This document shows, piece by piece, positions 11,730-22,840 of a stretch of DNA of 64,000 bases. The position numbers and the translations under genes are program-made. The stretch is from Oehlia diaphana (taxonomy: Eukaryota; Glomeromycota; Glomeromycetes; Glomerales; Glomeraceae). The notes below the pieces were generated by a model. It saw nothing but the letters and a program-made list of their open reading frames with translations, did not search any database and was not told the DNA's origin. The stretch is taken from contig QZLH01000065.1 in the NCBI GenBank assembly GCA_003833135.1, forward strand, positions 114,780 to 178,779, read 5' to 3'. Each line of letters opens with the position of its first letter. Positions within the stretch are counted from its first letter, which is position 1.

Positions 11730-14171
11730 TTAAGCTTTATTTTTATAATCTTCCTCAATTAATCTACTTGCTCTCCATGCAACCATAGCGACAGGAGCAT
11801 TAAGGTTACCAGCCGGAATAGTTGGAAAAATTGAAGCGTCAACAACTCGAAGATTTTTTGTTCCATAAACTTTAAGGCGATGATTAACACATCCTCCTTG
11901 AGATTCTGGTGCCATTTTTACAGTACTGCATGCGTGGGATGATGAGAATGTCTAGATTAAAATATATTGAAATAGAAAAGTTAACAAGTGTATTCTTTAA
12001 TATGTAAATATACGTCATATGAAATTAATTATAAATTAATCCGATTTATCAGAACTTACTTTTTCACGAATATATTGTTCCCAATCTTCATCACTCATCT
12101 CTTTATATTCATAAGATTCAACGCCCCAAACAGTGCTTAATGGAGGTTGTTTGAAAATTTCACATGAAAATTTAAGACTGCTCATCATTAAATATAAATC
12201 ATCAGGTTTTTCATAAAAATTAAGAAATATTTTTGGATGCATAAATGGATTAGAGCTACGTAATTCCAAATGACCAACACTTGATGGAAGATTAAGAGTC
12301 GATAAAAGGGTGAGAATATCATTTTTTTTTCCTGATGTAGCATTAACGGGATCGAGTAGACTTGTACTCACTATAAAATCATAAGTTGATTAAGCAAATT
12401 TATAATTTTAATAATATTTTAAAAACTAATATAGTATATGAGATATTAACTTACCATGTAGTTGAATATCAGGACGTTCATCAAGGAAATGTTTTTGATT
12501 AGGAACTTTTCCTTTATTACCACCTTTATAAAACATTGCAAGTTCCAATCCACAACTCGAATAATTCAATTGAGAATTACTTGTACCATTTAGAACTGAA
12601 ACTTTGCCAGTGATTCCACATGTAGGATGATCAAGTAAATTGCGTCCTACTGGTAATTCTTTACGAACTTTGATATTATTTTCTTCCAAATTGTTTTTTG
12701 GTCCGATTCCAGAAAGCATTAAAATCTTTTTAAATTTATCAAATACCATCATCAGTTCATTGTTTTATCGAAAAAAATCTATATATTTTTTTTAAATTAT
12801 TACCTGAGCGCTATTAAAAGCACCACCGCAAATAATCACTTCACCCTTTGGAGCAATGAAAGATTCATGAACTCTACCGTCATAAAAATACTTTACGCCA
12901 ATTGCAGCATTTTCATCTTTCTTTTTCTCATCCCAAATAATATTCAACACGTGAGCAGAAGATTTAACGTTAACTGCCACGAATTTTGCAGCATCATCGC
13001 TTAATCCGTGAGGAGACCCTATTTCGAATGGTTTTGAAGGGGGATAAGTTTCAACTTTTCTTAATGCATCTGTTAAATAACCGTCAGCCAACGAAAAGCG
13101 CTTTCCATCTTTCATCGTATGCTACATATTAAATTGATTAATAAATTACAAATTTAAAATTATCCTGTCACTTAATTACCTGATGTTTTCCTATTCCATA
13201 TTGTCTAACGCCATTGAAATCATTATTATAGGGAATTCCAAGATTTTTTGCAATTTTAATAACATCTTCTATAATATCATCGAAATCAGTTTGACCATCT
13301 TGTACGTGAAGCAAACCATTGAACCCATGATACTTTTTAAATTCTTCATCAGTACTTTTACGCGCATTGTTTTCAACCGCTTTAAAAGCTATTATTTAAA
13401 TCAGTGGTTAAAAACAAAGCAATATTAAATTTACAATAAACAAATGAAAAAATATAGTGTACAGAATATAAGATACTAACCTTCAAGACAGTGATCATAA
13501 TCCCAAATTTTGTATTCAGGACCTTGAGCAGCCCAAAGATCGTAATCAGCTTTTTGACCTCGTCTAAGGAATTTAGGATATGAATATAAAATAAAATCGA
13601 AAATTTCGTGTTATATATACAGTACAATCAGCGAAAAAAAAAGAGAAAAAAATTTACATATAAATCATTGCATTCACAGTGCTGCATCCTCCAATAACCT
13701 TGCCACGCGGATAACGAGACCCTTTATTTAATACTTCTTTATTAGGATCAATAATACCAGGCATTTTTTGATCTTCAGAAGAATATCCCCAATCTGTTTC
13801 AACCGCTCGAAAAGCCTATTTATTTATAAATTAATCGTTAATGTAAAGATTTACAGTTAACTTTATAATATCAAAATATTAAAACATACCGAATGAAAAG
13901 CACATGGTGAACGCATTATATCATTAATTTGTGTACTTGGTGGACCAGCTTCTAATACCAAAATATTAATATGGGGGATATTATAAATCAATTCCCTCGC
14001 TAATACACATCCTGCAGTTCCAGCTCCAATAATAATAAAATCATAAAATTCATTGGTCTTTTTAAATGTTTGTCGATGATCTCGGTTATAAATTCCTTCT
14101 AACCAAAGGTTACGAATTTCAGCATCATCTTTTAATTCTTTATCTAATCTTGTTTTTAAATCGGGCGACAT
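11730..14171 (-). CDS. GMC-family FAD oxidoreductase (choline/alcohol dehydrogenase-like)
   Basis: Eight exons on the minus strand (13890-14171, 13658-13815, 13481-13563, 13180-13388, 12804-13121, 12455-12725, 12060-12370, 11730-11951) give 617 residues, normal for the family. The FAD dinucleotide motif GAGTAG is at about residues 49-54 with the ribose-binding Glu in VLEAG at about 74. The GMC signature region RGKVIGGCSTVN is at about 131-142, YIRG follows it, and LMLSGIGP opens exon 6. The C-terminal block HACSTVKM ... NLRVVDAS ... GNLNAP places His about 550 and Asn about 593 at the spacing of the catalytic His/Asn pair. The substrate (choline, alcohol, sugar or other) cannot be read from the sequence. 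No signal peptide is evident. All seven introns are GT-AG and the frame is kept throughout. The gene looks intact. An alternative Met nine codons upstream is possible. Confidence 0.93.
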
Positions 14172-14617
14172 TTTTTTTTTTATCAAAAAGAAAATCAAAT
14201 AGGAAAAAAAATAATTATTTTTTTAATGTTACGATAACGAACTTATTTATAAAGCCTGAGTCATAATTGACATCTGTAATGTGTGTAATGTGTGACAGGT
14301 TAAGTTACGTGCAGATGACAAATATCTTTTCGCCATTGTGTTTTCGAACTCGCGCCAGCACGTGACTACGTGACAGGAAACATCATCGACATCGACAAAT
14401 CGACATTAACTTGACATATGTCTTTAGGACATTTAATTAATACTTATTAGTTCACCGATTCAAAATATTATTTTTTGAATAGAATAAATGAAGTTAATAA
14501 TTATTTATTATAGTTAAAATTAAAAAATCTATTGACTTTAAAGGCTAGAAGAACCGAAAATGTAACCGTTTTAAGTAGACCCGGCAACCCCAGCCAAATG
14601 ATCGACATATTGTAGAT

Positions 14618-14777
14618 GCAAAAATATGAATCTTGACCCGTCACATGTATTAATCTTGACCCACTGCATGCACGTTGTCGATCACATATTTTACAATACA
14701 CCATGAATAGGATCGACAACGTGCATGCAGGTGGGTCAAGTTTCACGTACGTGACGGGTCAAGATTCATATATTTGC
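14618..14777. mobile_element. Long foldback element, arms about 66 bp
   Basis: The left arm 14618-14683 (GCAAAAATATGAATCTTGAC ... CACGTTGTCGATC) and right arm 14711-14777 are near-perfect reverse complements apart from a few substitutions and a short indel. The loop is about 27 bp. CTTGACCC occurs twice in each arm. No coding capacity; most likely a MITE or foldback transposon remnant. Confidence 0.8.
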
Positions 14778-15184
14778 TTTTAAGATATGCTTTAATTGTT
14801 TTTGTGTCATTTTGTGTTACGACTTACAAGGAGCTAGTTTAATTTTCGTACAATAGATTGATTCTACTTAAGTCGCAGTAAGTAAGTACGTTCCGTGGTA
14901 AATTTATTAGAAAATTTCGAAAATCAGAACTGTTTATGAAAAATACGATTTCTCCATGAAATAATAATATACTTACTCTCATAAAAATCGAGACACAGGT
15001 AGTTTCGACCCGCTCTAAAGTTAAGGAATAAACTAGTTTTCATTAGAAGAAAAGGTGACGGTAAATTTTAGTGCTCAAATAAGTTAAATGTAAACAATAA
15101 ACCATCATGGGCAAAGTTCACCGTTACAATAATATATCAAATAAGATATAGATTTTTTATGATAATTTACCCTGTAAAAAAAGT

Positions 15185-15352
15185 CGATCCGTTTTTTATA
15201 TTCCATCTTTTTTCCGTAAAAGGCTCATATTTCCGGTATGAATAAGCCTTATACCACGGAATTTATCAAATTATTTACATTTTCCGTGAATGGATCCGTG
15301 AAAGGCTCATTTTTACACAGTTTTTACAGAAATAACGGATAAAATTTTTTAT
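15185..15352 (-). repeat. Dispersed repeat A, copy 2 (inverted orientation)
   Basis: The reverse complement aligns along its length with 10321-10486, sharing the ATGAGCCTTTC, TTCCGTG and TTTTACGGAAAAAAGATGGA blocks. The two copies lie about 4.9 kb apart on either side of the GMC oxidoreductase gene, in opposite orientation. Confidence 0.8.
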
Positions 15353-15609
15353 AAGGTTACCAATTACCATGGTATTTAAATTCGTAAGCAAGTTGCTATA
15401 AAATACAACACGTTTATTTTTTTTTTTATCGTGCATGTATTTTGTTAAATTAATTATTCTGTAGCAAAATTTGAGTTAATTTGCTTCGTTAATAACAAAT
15501 ATACGTAAGTTATGTTGATATAATATAAATCTTTTATTGACTATATGCAATTTCGTATCAGAATTCCTTATTATAATGAATTTTAAATTCCAACCCACAA
15601 AATTCGCTA

Positions 15610-16119
15610 TCCCTTAAACTGTTTTGCAGCCAAATTTGCCTGCAATTTTGTTTTTTAATTAAAGACACTTTTAAATACCTTAAAATATTTTATTACATAA
15701 ACTAATATTTTTGTAATAAATTCTATAGTATTTTCTAAGTAAAAATCAAAAGTAAATAATCGACAAATTATAACAAATAGTAGCTAAATTTTTTAAATTG
15801 AAATATCTTTTTATCCATTAACCCCAGAAATATAAAATTACCACCATTTGATGCGTCTTAATGAGAAGATTCTGATAGAAATAAAATTGTCCTTCTACAA
15901 ATATTATGTGACAGGATAATTTATAAAATCTACAAATTTATAAATTAATATAACTTTTTATTTATCAATTTTAGAGTTATGATTTTATTACCATTAAATG
16001 CGTCTTAATAAGAGGAATCTAACAAATATAATTTCATCTTTCTATGATCACTAGATCTTAAGTTATTTTAAAAATTCAAAAATTTTTAAAATTAATTTTA
16101 GCCTCTACAGTTTAAGGGA
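15610..16119. mobile_element. TA-flanked MITE (Tc1/mariner-type), about 510 bp
   Basis: Ends TCCCTTAAACTGT (15610-15622) and ACAGTTTAAGGGA (16107-16119) are perfect 13-bp terminal inverted repeats, each flanked by TA, as expected for Tc1/mariner-type insertion. The interior is non-coding and carries a diverged internal direct repeat around the ATGCGTCTTAAT motif (about 15850 and 15999). Confidence 0.72.
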
Positions 16120-16298
16120 TAATAAGGAATTGTATAACATAATGTTGTTAAGTACTACATTTTCTGCGGTTAACTGCCACGAAAAGAAAAAATTAAATTT
16201 GTTTTAACAGTTAAACATAGAATAGGGAATGTTAAATATAGTAAAGTTGAATTAAATAATTAGCAGAACGCACAAGTTTCATCCAATAATTATTACAA

Positions 16299-16357
16299 CG
16301 TGCTTAATAATGGCATGATGTGGCGCTTCGCGCCACATCAGATCATTATTAAGCACG
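16299..16357. repeat. 59-bp near-perfect palindrome with CTTCG loop
   Basis: CGTGCTTAATAATG-GCA-TGATGTGGCG, loop CTTCG, then CGCCACATCA-GAT-CATTATTAAGCACG forms a long stem with one internal 3-nt bulge pair. GC content at the tip is far above background. Confidence 0.85.
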
Positions 16358-16469
16358 CCCGTACGTAAATTTAGGTAATTTAGGAGATCATTCAAAAAAA
16401 GGAATGGCTAAGAGAACCGTAATAACTTATTCGGATCAGATCAGCGTAGAAAAGATTCCATAGAATTCT

Positions 16470-16566
16470 GCAGTTGATGTGCATTAGTATAAAAAGTTGG
16501 TTGGAAGCTTCCAATCTTTCCAAATGTGCTTCCAATAATGCTTCCAATCTTCTAATAGCACATCAA
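16470..16566. repeat. Inverted repeat with TTGGAAGCTTCCAA-like centre
   Basis: AGTTGATGTGC(A)TTAG at about 16470-16485 is reverse-complemented by CTAATAGCACATCAACT at about 16550-16566. The interior carries several CTTCCAAT repeats. Non-coding. Confidence 0.65.
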
Positions 16567-16778
16567 CTGGATAAAAAGATTTTTTCATGCGTCCGTATGT
16601 AACGTAGTAAATTCTATGAGGAAATTCTTGGTGTGGCATAAATAAATTATAAATAACTAAAAAAACTTCAATCTTATCTACAAACTCTTGTTTGTAATTT
16701 TTATCAAAAAAGTTTTTTTGTTAACACTTAACAATGATGTGATAATATTCTTTAGTTATGGAATTTCCAAACGCTATC

Positions 16779-16835
16779 GACTAAATCTAAATTTGTAGCG
16801 TAGCGACACAGTCGTTATGCTGCAAACGATTTAAT
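16779..16835 (+). repeat. 57-bp palindromic repeat, copy 1
   Basis: The unit runs GACTAAATC ... GATTTAAT. Internal complementarity comes from its ends, from TTTGTAGC/GCTGCAAA and from GTAGCGAC/GTCGTTAT, so the transcript would fold into one hairpin. Flanking sequence (AAAATTAC, TTACAC, GTACATA, CCCGTTAT) is also partly shared with copies 2 and 3. Confidence 0.8.
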
Positions 16836-17534
16836 ATGTTTAAGAATAGACAAAATTACTTACACTAGCGAAATCACACGTTTTTTTTTCAGAACGTTTC
16901 GCCATATTACATCCTTTGGTACATATATTTGAATTATTTTTTCCCGTTATACTTCAGCATAACAGAGCTTCTTAAATAAACCTTGGTTACACAAATTATT
17001 TATATTGAAGAACTTTAGAACTAACCATCACAAGATATAATATATAATGCACAATTAAACAGTTATACTTTCAATACCATTATTTTCTAAAATCGCATTA
17101 ACTAATGTTGCAAACATGTTACTCAAAGTCAGTATATTGGTTTATACCCTTTAAAGACCAAAATATTAATGAAACTTGGGTCTTTTTCTTACAAAAAATC
17201 CTTTTATATTCACGTGAGCAAGGTTGAAATATGAAGAGATGATCATTTGAAGCTTTTTGTGAAACTCCGCGTTATTTCTTATGAAATTTGATTTAGCAAA
17301 TCAGAATCCTTATCGATCAACCAATGAAATCAAACTTCTGTTATGCTTTATACTTCATATTTTTAATCACTTTACCAGAATGGTTTGAATTTAGTATTTG
17401 TGACTTTACCCTTTCGTTATTTCAATTTTTCTCGCTTTATCATAAATTATTGAAATAGAGTACGCCTATGCAATACCATAATATTTTTTAGTTTAGAAAT
17501 AACTTTATAATCAAAGTTAATTTCATTTCATTTC

Positions 17535-17591
17535 GATTAAATCTAAATTTGTAGTGTAGCGATAAAGTCGTTATGCTACAGACGATTTAAT
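17535..17591 (+). repeat. 57-bp palindromic repeat, copy 2
   Basis: Same unit as at 16779, with a few substitutions (GTAGTGTAGCGATAAAG, GCTACAGAC). It is followed by GACAAAATTACGTTTGTTACAC, also found after copy 3. Confidence 0.8.
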
Positions 17592-17648
17592 ATTTTTAGT
17601 GACAAAATTACGTTTGTTACACTTTGCATAGATGCTATCTCATATGTC

Positions 17649-17705
17649 GATTAAATCTAAATTTGTAACGTAGCGACAAAGTCGTTATGCTGCAAACGAT
17701 TTAAT
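17649..17705 (+). repeat. 57-bp palindromic repeat, copy 3
   Basis: Same unit and orientation as the two preceding copies, 57 bp after copy 2. It differs from copy 1 at only a handful of positions. Confidence 0.8.
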
Positions 17706-18081
17706 TTTTTAAGAATATTTTTAGTGGGCAAAATTACGTTTGTTACACATTCATTAATTTATTGTAGCGAAATACACCTTTTGTACATACTGTATATTTG
17801 AATCATTTTTCCCGTTCCCGTTATATTACTTTGTATACTCATATTTTTAATCACGTTACAAAAATAGTTTGATTTATTTTATTTCGTTTTATTTTTTGTA
17901 CTATATTAACTATATTACGTAATAATTTAATAAATTACAATACCAATTACAATAATTTGCTGAAGTACTGTATATTATTAAATTGTCAATTGCCTCTGTA
18001 AAAATTTAAATTCGGAAATTTTAGAAATAGGATTTTGAATTCAAACTATCTAAACATTACCGTAAATATCGTCATCATCAA

Positions 18082-19211
18082 TCACTTTCGTATATTTTTC
18101 ACTATAAACCTTTTTATTTGTTTTGCCAAATTATTTTTAATATTATTCATAATTATATCATTAACATTCATTGGTTCATCGTGTTTAGTAATTACAATTT
18201 TTTTTTCAGCTTGTCCACTAACATCCTCTGTTACAAAATTATTACCGTTGTTTGTTAAGAATAAATTATCATTAGTTTTATTTATTGGCTTGCTATCGGG
18301 ATCTGAAAGACTCAAAAAAGCTTTTAATAAATCTTCATATAATTCCTTTGGTAAAAGTTTTCTACAAGGTAATACTTTATCCATAAATTCTTTAGAAGTT
18401 AAATTATAAAATTTAATAAATGGAATACAATGTTGTAAAGTATTTTTTAAAGTTTTAAAATCATCTTTTGAATAGTTTGTAAAATTAGAGGAAAGATCTG
18501 AATTTTGAGCGATTCCCCATTTAACCACTTGATCCCAAATTTGAACTTCGCTCATTTGAAGATGATCATTTTGAATAAGAGATATCAAAATTTTTTCCGA
18601 AATTGAAGAAAAATTTGGTGATTTAATTATCTTATCTGGCTCTTTTGATATTAAGTCAGTACAATATTTTTGAAGTTCTAAGAAAGAATTATTTTCAAAA
18701 CTTGTTTGATATACAAAATTAAAATTTTCTTCAATCCATTTTGTTTTATTTTCAATCAAAAAGGTTTGTGAATAAGTAACTAATTCTTGAAGACTTAATT
18801 CATTAGCAGCATTCAAGATTTTAATGATATCAGAAGGATCACACTCCTCCAAAGAAATTTTTCCTCCATAAATATACCTATAACGAAAAAAAAAAAAAAT
18901 TTTTAATATAATTTTACTTTCTAAAAAAATAACGAACCATATTATTGTATAATTTACCTTAAAATTATTTGAAAAATTTCAGGTGAAATATTTGGTAATT
19001 TAATGTGCGTCAAAGTTCCATCATTTTTCTTTTTATTAGTTGATAAAATTCTTTTCAAATAAGAGGAACGATAATATAAAATAACTACATGTGCACGAAA
19101 TATTTTTACGTAAGGGTCTTTACCAACTTCAATAGTAATATCATAAAATTCTTCATCATTTAAAACATCAAGCAAATTTTGTGATAATTTTGGCAAAAAT
19201 TTTTCAACCAT
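18082..19211 (-). CDS. BTB-BACK domain protein 3 (no repeat tail)
   Basis: Minus-strand exons 18958-19211 and 18082-18877 encode 349 residues, with the intron splitting an Arg codon as in the paralogues. BTB is at about residues 14-94 and BACK at about 98-285. The remaining 60 or so residues are Asn/Lys-rich without the tandem repeats seen in the other four copies, ending in a basic KRFIVKNIRK-like stretch. This makes it the best example of the ancestral short form. Its start (MVEKFLPKLSQ) is one residue shorter than its relatives. A MITE with an 8-bp target duplication sits about 160 bp upstream of the ATG and may affect expression. The function as an adaptor is inferred from the family only. 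Confidence 0.87.
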
Positions 19212-19368
19212 TATAATTGAATTTTAAAATATTAAATGAAGGAAATGAATAATAAAAATAATTGGAACAATATTTATAATGCACAATGTCTGCAGTGTTA
19301 CATAAACTTGCCGATTGACCGGCGTGATCGGAATAATCCCGTGACATCGGCGAGTCTATTGTTAAAAT

Positions 19369-19521
19369 AGGGCCCGAGTTATATATATATAGTAGGTCAG
19401 GGGAGATCGGCACACATTTACTATTAGCTCTACAGTCTACGCATTGTAATGCTGGTCGGCATTATCCACAAATGGAAACATGGTTTTTTTTAGGACCCTT
19501 TCTATGTATAGCTCGGGTCCT
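19369..19521. mobile_element. hAT-like MITE, 153 bp, with 8-bp target duplication
   Basis: The left end AGGGCCCGAGTTATA and the reverse complement of the right end AGGACCCGAGCTATA are terminal inverted repeats. The flanks carry the identical 8-mer GTTAAAAT on both sides (19361-19368 and 19522-19529), as left by hAT-type transposition. It lies in the upstream region of the minus-strand BTB gene. Confidence 0.85.
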
Positions 19522-20851
19522 GTTAAAATTATCATCATAAATGAGGAATTGAATTTTGAATATATATAAGACTATTTCTATTCGTACAGCATCTGTGCAA
19601 ACATAATCACGTGATTATAGTAAAATACGAACAGCTAGTACAAACGAATAAAAACAAACAAAAATAAAACAAAAATTAAATTCCCAACCTATATATATAG
19701 ACGAATCTTAATTTTTTGTTCCCATTTCGTTAATATTTTCATTCCTCTATACTATCCGGTAAATATTAAATCCACTTTTTGTTTTCTCCTTTATCTTCAT
19801 CTTTGAGAATTCTTTCTTGTTGATAGTATAGTATCGGCTCTACTTCAGAAATTCCTGGTAAACTTGTCATCATCATTTCAGTCAAATTTTCAAACATCTT
19901 ATTTGCGATTTTAATCATTTTTTCTTCAAAATTGTTATTTGGCATACTATCTTAATTAAGCATTACTCTTTCATTATCTTTTTGAACATTGCTTCCCACT
20001 TGTTTGGGTTATTTAACGGTTAATATTTTTCTTAATATTTACCAATTAATTAATCGGTGGTTAATCAATTTTTAAGTTTTTGATCGGTTCCAAGTTCTAA
20101 CTAGAGAAAGGAGTAAAGACTGAGAGAAAGAATAAGAGACGACAAGAGTAGGAAGGCGAAAGAGTAAGAACGGGAAGAGTAAGAGATGACAAGACTGGAG
20201 CTGTAAAAGTAAAGTTTGCATTTTTTGGGCTAAAATCTATAACATATCGGCAGCACCGACTGAAAGAGCACCAAGTGGAAAAACTTAGGGTGAGAATAAG
20301 ATGTTATTGAACCAGTGGAAGTGTCTCCTTTATTAAGTGACTTTTATACTTTGGTGATATGGAAAGAGACTTATTTATTTATTTTTTCAACTAATATGGA
20401 TATAATTATACTTAAAATTTTGTGACATTACACAGAATTATCTAGAATTATTTTTTGTTATATAACCAATGTAAACATAATTAAAAAAAGATTACTATTG
20501 TCATATACAACATAATTTATATACAATTTTATAATTTTATACAAAAAATAAAATTTCATTAAGAATTAGATTATAAATAGCCTTTAATTGTTATCCATCT
20601 AGTGGTTCAACGTGTCAAAAAATATCATGTAATACTGAGTATTCTGAGTGTTCCAATTTTGTCTATTAATATAAGATATTATTTAGTAGTGTGAACATTT
20701 TATTTAGGATAAAGGAAGGTACATAGCCAGTTCTTCTTCATATCAGAACCAACAGACCTTTACCAGCAACAAACTTAAGTCAAACTTAGGACACCTCAGA
20801 TATAAAGTAATTATACCAATCATATACCCAAGTGGTTCTTACTGTCACAAA

Positions 20852-20966
20852 ATGATACCATGCTATCTAAGTGGTCCCTACTGTCATGGTCCTTCAGGAT
20901 ACCACTGTTACAGAAAGATGATACCATGCTACCTAATATGTGGTCCCTACTATCATGGTCCTTCAG
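20852..20966 (+). repeat. Direct repeat, two copies of about 46-49 bp
   Basis: ATGATACCATGCTA ... TGGTCCCTACTGTCATGGTCCTTCAG at 20852-20897 recurs at 20918-20966 with a 4-bp insertion. An open frame runs through both copies, but its Cys/Tyr/Pro-rich product resembles nothing known, so I treat it as repeat DNA rather than a gene. Confidence 0.65.
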
Positions 20967-22124
20967 TTCCACTGATTCCTAAAGTCCTAAGTTCCCTAAG
21001 CTTGCAAAATAAAAAATACACACCTTTTCATTTAAATCCAGTCCAGTTTCTCAGACCAAAAAATGAAGAAGAAGAAGCAATAATGACATCCAAAGTATAA
21101 ATATTAATTTTCCAAAAATTACAAAAAATATTGATTTTTTAAAAAATAAATTGCAAAAAATATTTGTAAAAAATATTGATTTTATAAATTACAAAAAATA
21201 AATTGCAAAAAATAATTTAAAAAAATAAAATTGCAAAAAAAATTTTACAAAAAAATATTTGGCAAATTGCAGGTCTTTAAATAAAAAAAAAATTGTCTTT
21301 GAAATAAATTCTTACAAAAAATTAATAAATATGACACATATTGATTTTATATGATCTTTCATTATTACTCATAGTTACACCAATATTTTATATTATGATA
21401 ATTTTTTTTATCATATAGTAACAGCAATAATCTTTCTATGTTATTCATAGTTACACCGATATCTTTATAATAATTGATAATGATGTAACGTCCAGTGATG
21501 AGAAAAGAGTGGGAAAAGAAGCTTATAATTATGACTAATAATAGATTTCTAATGTAAATATATTATAATAAATCTATGTATCATATAACTTATAAAAAAT
21601 AATTTGTACTTACTCACATGAATAAAAATCTTCAATCCACAAGCAATTTCTGATGCCATTCGAATTTATCACTCCATTGGAGCGATTTAAATATTCTCTT
21701 AAATTCCGTATTGTTTAGTTAATTGATAACGGAAACTAACGAAAGTTATATTTATCATAAAATACTATGTGGTAGTGAGAATAATTAACTTATTAATCCC
21801 TACGAAAGATGACTTTTGATAATAATACTGTGTATAATATTACGTATACAACAATGTGGGTAAGCCTCAGCCAGTAAACAAAAAAATAATAGTATTTCAC
21901 TCTATCAATTAATATACGCGACATTATAAATGTACTTTATAAAATAAATAATAATCTTAATGTAAATAAAGTCAATAAATAATACTAATCCCTATCGCAC
22001 TAATTATGGCTAACTTTGTGCTGCTCGAGAAAATTCTGCGTCTCTGCGACGAAAATTCCAATATGTGCGTTGATTAATGTGATTACACAGTAAATTTTGA
22101 TTCATACTAATTTTTGACAAATAA

Positions 22125-22260
22125 TTAGCTGAGTTTATACTTATTTCCCGGTCTCACGTAGATAGCCAGGAAATTTCTAATTTTTTTTTTAAATTTAATG
22201 AGTGAACCGCGAAACTCTATTATTCCCAACTCCCCATGAAATAAATAATACAAATAAAAT
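22125..22260 (-). repeat. Dispersed repeat B, short copy
   Basis: On the minus strand it runs TATTTATTTCATGG, AGTTGGGAATAATAG, then AATTTCCTGGCTATCTACG, CCGGGAAATAAGTA and CTCAGCTAAT. The same ordered blocks occur on the plus strand at 46975-47215, where an extra hairpin segment lies in the middle. Confidence 0.75.
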
Positions 22261-22840
22261 TTAATTATGTCGTTATAGTGTATATTAACCCTATAAAAAA
22301 AATGTCCGGAAATTGTAGCTAAAAACATCCAGACAATGTCCGTGTGTTCGGAAAACGTCCATATTCCGGACACTTTCTGGACACTGGGCCTGAACCAACC
22401 TAGACATTTTCTGGACATTTTCTGGAAAGTGGAAATTTTCCAACGTCCGGAACATTGCAATATCTTACTCTTCACTTTTTTTTATCACTCGGTACCGAAA
22501 GTTTTATAAAAACTTTATGAAGGATTATATCAATATTTTATTTTGAATAATGTGATCATGGTAGAGATACCACGAATTTTTATTGGTAGCTTGAACATAC
22601 GTGATTCGAAATATGAACTGAATCCAATTCATATTCCATGTATTTATTAAATAAACATGCAGCTTGATTTTGATAAATAGGAAATTTAGTGAAATGGGCT
22701 AGGTGAAGTATGCTGTCGGCAAAATGTCTATCGCCATGACCATAAAAATCCATTGGTCGTACAATCATATTATTATAGTGTATATACTACCACAATAAAT
22801 ATAAAAAAAATATATCGTAAATAAGATTATACTAAATATT

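Larger units (their letters stand above)
14172..18081. other. Gene-free block rich in inverted repeats
   Basis: Nearly 4 kb without a supported gene. It holds a long hairpin (14618-14777), dispersed repeat A copy 2 (15185-15352), a TA-flanked MITE (15610-16119), a 59-bp palindrome (16299-16357), an inverted repeat (16470-16566) and three copies of a 57-bp palindromic repeat (16779-17705). These are listed separately. Confidence 0.6.
19212..22840. other. Intergenic region with MITE and dispersed repeats
   Basis: No supported gene. Contains a MITE (19369-19521), a purine-rich GAGTAAGA-type tract (about 20105-20215), a 46-49 bp direct repeat (20852-20966), and dispersed repeat B (22125-22260). 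A TGTCCGGA/TTTCTGGACA-rich patch at about 22290-22460 has weakly inverted ends. Confidence 0.55.

Noticed and set aside
16779..17705. Spaced short repeats as a possible CRISPR array
   Set aside because: Only three copies, palindromic, spaced 699 and 57 bp apart, in a eukaryotic context with introns. Not a CRISPR array.
20852..21100. Cys/Tyr/Pro-rich 82-residue open frame
   Set aside because: It consists largely of a direct repeat and an unrelated tail, with no domain or splice context. Treated as repeat DNA.
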